The notes under the pieces: model-generated
The model's database searches: none
Seen by the model: the letters and a program-made list of their open reading frames with translations, nothing else
What the model was told of the DNA's origin: nothing
Shown: positions 4,906 to 6,365 of the stretch, one piece after another
Layout of the letters: each line of letters opens with the position of its first letter
Position numbering within the stretch: position 1 is the stretch's first letter
Position numbers and translations under genes: made by a program
Assembly (NCBI GenBank): GCA_021806355.1
Contig: JAJZXT010000003.1
Span: forward strand, 1 to 6,365
Length of the DNA: 6,365 nt
Origin: Thermoplasmata archaeon
Lineage (GTDB): Archaea > Thermoplasmatota > Thermoplasmata > Thermoplasmatales > Thermoplasmataceae
Reading direction: 5' to 3'

Positions 4906-6197
4906 CGATCAAGATCATATTGGTAGGTGGAGGAGGAAGGGAAGATGCTCTTGGGCGGCTCATAATACAGTCAGGATCAAGCCTTGTGACAGTTATGGCT
5001 AACCAGAATCCATCACTTGCTGCGATATCATCCCGTGTTATAAAAATTGATGAAAACAATCCATTGTCCGTTATACCGGATATTTTAAACGAAAAGCCCG
5101 ATCTTGTATATATAGGACCGGACGGCATCCTGGACACAGATCTTGCTGACAAACTAACTGCTAACGGAGTGAGGGTTGCATCTCCCACAAGAAAGGCATT
5201 CCAGATAGAGTCTTCGAAAGCTTATATGAGATCACTGATGAAAAGATATTCTATACCGGGACAGGTACCATTTTACCTGCTCGATGACGCATATGATGTT
5301 GAGACGGTTCTTGACACTCCGGGGAAAGAATTCGCGATAAAACCCGTAGGGCTCACCGGAGGAAAGGGAGTAAAGGTAATGGGAGACCAGCTTCCGGATA
5401 AAAAAAGTGCCCTCACATATGCAAGATCCATCTTGAGAAAAGATAAGAAAGTCCTCCTCGAGGAGAAGATTATTGGACACGAATTCTCCTTGCAGGCTTT
5501 TACCGACGGAATCCGGATCATCCCCATGCCGATAGCGCAGGACTACAAGAGAGCTTATGAGGGAGACCTTGGCCCAAATACAGGTGGCATGGGTTCAATT
5601 TCGGACGCTAACCATTCACTTCCTTTCCTTTCAGAACAGGCTTCATCCACAGCCTTGAAAATAATGAAGAAGGTCATGGAATCAATGGAAGGCGAAGGAA
5701 ACATCTTCAAAGGCGTTCTTTACGGGCAATTCATGCAATCCAGAAATAACATTTACATGATAGAAATGAATGGAAGATTTGCTGATCCTGAGGGCATGAA
5801 CGTTCTGTCAATTTTTAAGGGGGACATCAGCGATGTTCTATACGGGATAGCCGATGGAAATCTTTCATCGGTGAAGGATGTCAGATTCCTTGAAAAGGCA
5901 ACAGTGCTAAAATATATAGTCCCGAAAGGGTATGGCGAGAATCCCCTTCCCGGAAAATTGAAGATCGATCTTGCGGGACTGCCGGAAGACATTTCTGTTT
6001 ATTATTCATCGGTCAACGGTTCTCTGGATGAGTTTGAAATGACCTCATCCCGTGCATTGGCTATCCTGGCAAGAGGGAGGACAATAGAGGAAGCTTCTGA
6101 AATGGTTGAAACAAACCTGTACAGGGTGCATGGAGAATACCATGTGAGGCATGATATCGGTTCAAGCAGCCTCATGAAGAAAAAGATGTATATGTGA
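4902..6197 (+). CDS. purD: Phosphoribosylamine-glycine ligase (GAR synthetase)
   Basis: Cytosolic ATP-grasp enzyme that joins 5-phosphoribosylamine and glycine with ATP to give glycinamide ribonucleotide, the second step of de novo purine synthesis. The 431 residues match the usual length. Domains in order: N-terminal Rossmann-like domain with IILVGGGGREDALG (5-18) and VASPTRKAFQIESSKAYMRSLM (92-113); ATP-grasp domain with FAIKPVGLTGGKGVKVM (144-160), LLEEKIIGHEFSLQAF (185-200), the signature QDYKRAYEGDLGPNTGGMG (213-231) and metal/ATP site IEMNGRFADPEGMNVL (287-302); C-terminal domain from about 325. Two motifs depart from the bacterial norm: GREDA for GREHA, and NGRFADPEGMN for NxRFGDPExQ. 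The DPE core is kept, so activity is expected. It overlaps scpB by 4 bases and has a strong Shine-Dalgarno. The stop lies only about 10 bases from the end of a tnpB element, so the native terminator is displaced or lost. Confidence 0.96.
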   Translation: MTIKIILVGGGGREDALGRLIIQSGSSLVTVMANQNPSLAAISSRVIKIDENNPLSVIPDILNEKPDLVYIGPDGILDTDLADKLTANGVRVASPTRKAFQIESSKAYMRSLMKRYSIPGQVPFYLLDDAYDVETVLDTPGKEFAIKPVGLTGGKGVKVMGDQLPDKKSALTYARSILRKDKKVLLEEKIIGHEFSLQAFTDGIRIIPMPIAQDYKRAYEGDLGPNTGGMGSISDANHSLPFLSEQASSTALKIMKKVMESMEGEGNIFKGVLYGQFMQSRNNIYMIEMNGRFADPEGMNVLSIFKGDISDVLYGIADGNLSSVKDVRFLEKATVLKYIVPKGYGENPLPGKLKIDLAGLPEDISVYYSSVNGSLDEFEMTSSRALAILARGRTIEEASEMVETNLYRVHGEYHVRHDIGSSSLMKKKMYM

Positions 6198-6206
6198 ATA
6201 GAACAG

Positions 6207-6320
6207 TGACATCCTCCCACGACTAAAACCGTAGGTTTCCCGTTTCGACGACCGAAGTTACCCTTACGGGTAGAGCTTCAATCTCCACGGGCGTGAATTT
6301 GGGAGTGCCCCTCCCTATCT
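6207..6320 (-). ncRNA. Omega-RNA (reRNA) scaffold overlapping the tnpB 3' end
   Basis: TnpB nucleases use an RNA made from the 3' end of their own gene plus the element end; its 3' extension into flanking DNA is the guide. On the minus strand this region folds into successive hairpins. GGGAG-GGGCA-CTCCC is at 6315-6301. TACCC-GTAA-GGGTA (6272-6259) has a GNRA-type GUAA loop and an outer GAAG/CTTC helix (6279-6276 with 6257-6254). Last is the terminal CCTACG...CGTGGG stem (6235-6216), whose single mismatch becomes a U-G wobble only in minus-strand RNA. The strand-specific wobble and the tetraloop support a functional RNA. The 5' end is not visible from sequence and may extend further upstream in tnpB. 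Confidence 0.55.
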
Positions 6321-6365
6321 TTATCAATGCATCATTCAGGACATTGATTGCCGCATTGAGATCCC
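6223..6365 (-). CDS. tnpB: TnpB RNA-guided endonuclease, C-terminal fragment (cut by window edge)
   Basis: The minus strand is open from the window edge to a TAG at 6225-6223, giving 46 residues that begin DLNAAINVLNDALIKIG and continue GRGTPKFTPVEIEALPVRV to end in ETGNLRF. DLNAAIN is the RuvC-III motif; the leading Asp (6363-6361) is the third catalytic acidic residue of the TnpB nuclease. GTPxFTPVE is typical of the C-terminus of IS1341/IS605 TnpB in archaea. TnpB cuts DNA next to a transposon-adjacent motif under omega-RNA guidance and helps keep the element at its site. This part shows no frameshift or premature stop; intactness of the rest is unknown. The stop codon lies within the loop of the terminal hairpin. 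Confidence 0.85.
   Translation of the reverse strand, partial: DLNAAINVLNDALIKIGRGTPKFTPVEIEALPVRVTSVVETGNLRF

Larger units (their letters stand above)
6207..6365 (-). mobile_element. Right end of an IS200/IS605 (IS1341-like) transposon, continuing beyond the window
   Basis: The element is recognised by the tnpB 3' end read on the minus strand and by the terminal hairpin around 6216-6235, next to GACATCCTCCCACGAC, a sequence style I know from tnpB element ends. Elements of this superfamily transpose as single-stranded DNA through a Y1 transposase and have hairpins instead of terminal inverted repeats. The exact boundary is uncertain by a few bases; 6207 is set just outside the conserved GACATCCTCCCACG. 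Whether a tnpA accompanies tnpB cannot be seen. Confidence 0.75.

Noticed and set aside
4877..5527. Minus-strand frames inside purD
   Set aside because: purD is intact through this stretch and the antisense translations carry no motif.
6198..6215. A native rho-independent-style terminator for purD
   Set aside because: The only hairpin here belongs to the transposon end and has no T-rich tail on the plus strand.
1..6365. CRISPR array, tRNA or rRNA genes, direct-repeat clusters
   Set aside because: No regularly spaced repeats, cloverleaf or rRNA-like stretches were seen on either strand by eye.

Overview
The window reads as archaeal DNA, most likely from the Thermoplasmatales (an inference from protein type and signals, not a database match). 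Supporting signs are an archaeal-type dUTPase, a short-form tRNase Z, AT-rich TATA boxes 25-28 bases upstream of start codons that lack ribosome binding sites (leaderless transcripts), GGTG-type Shine-Dalgarno sequences where there is a leader, and heavy use of AGA/AGG/ATA codons.

Layout. Bases 3-71 hold the last 22 codons of an unidentified gene. Next, on the plus strand, comes an AT-rich accessory gene for an archaeal AAA ATPase with a C-terminal DUF234/PD-(D/E)XK-like domain (140-1354). It is followed by the tRNA 3'-processing nuclease gene rnz (1424-2335), which starts at TTG. The minus strand carries dut, a dUTPase of the dCTP-deaminase fold (2338-2814), ending 2 bases from the rnz stop. 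Upstream of dut on the same strand is an NCS1-family nucleobase/vitamin permease (2863-4266). A divergent promoter region of about 140 bases separates the permease from scpB (4411-4905) and purD (4902-6197), which overlap by an ATGA junction and form an operon. Immediately after purD the window enters the end of an IS200/IS605 (IS1341-like) transposon: the last 46 codons of tnpB on the minus strand, overlapping a structured omega-RNA-like region that runs out to the element boundary.

Together, dut, the NCS1 permease and purD are nucleotide-metabolism functions (dUTP removal, base or related uptake, purine synthesis), rnz is tRNA maturation, and scpB is chromosome condensation. These are ordinary chromosomal genes. 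The accessory material is the ATPase-DUF234 gene and the tnpB element. The best lead for follow-up is the tnpB/omega-RNA end: its guide segment, read from the sequence just outside the element, would match the 3' end of purD, the site in which the element sits. I see no CRISPR array, tRNA or rRNA. No gene-free stretch exceeds 300 bases.
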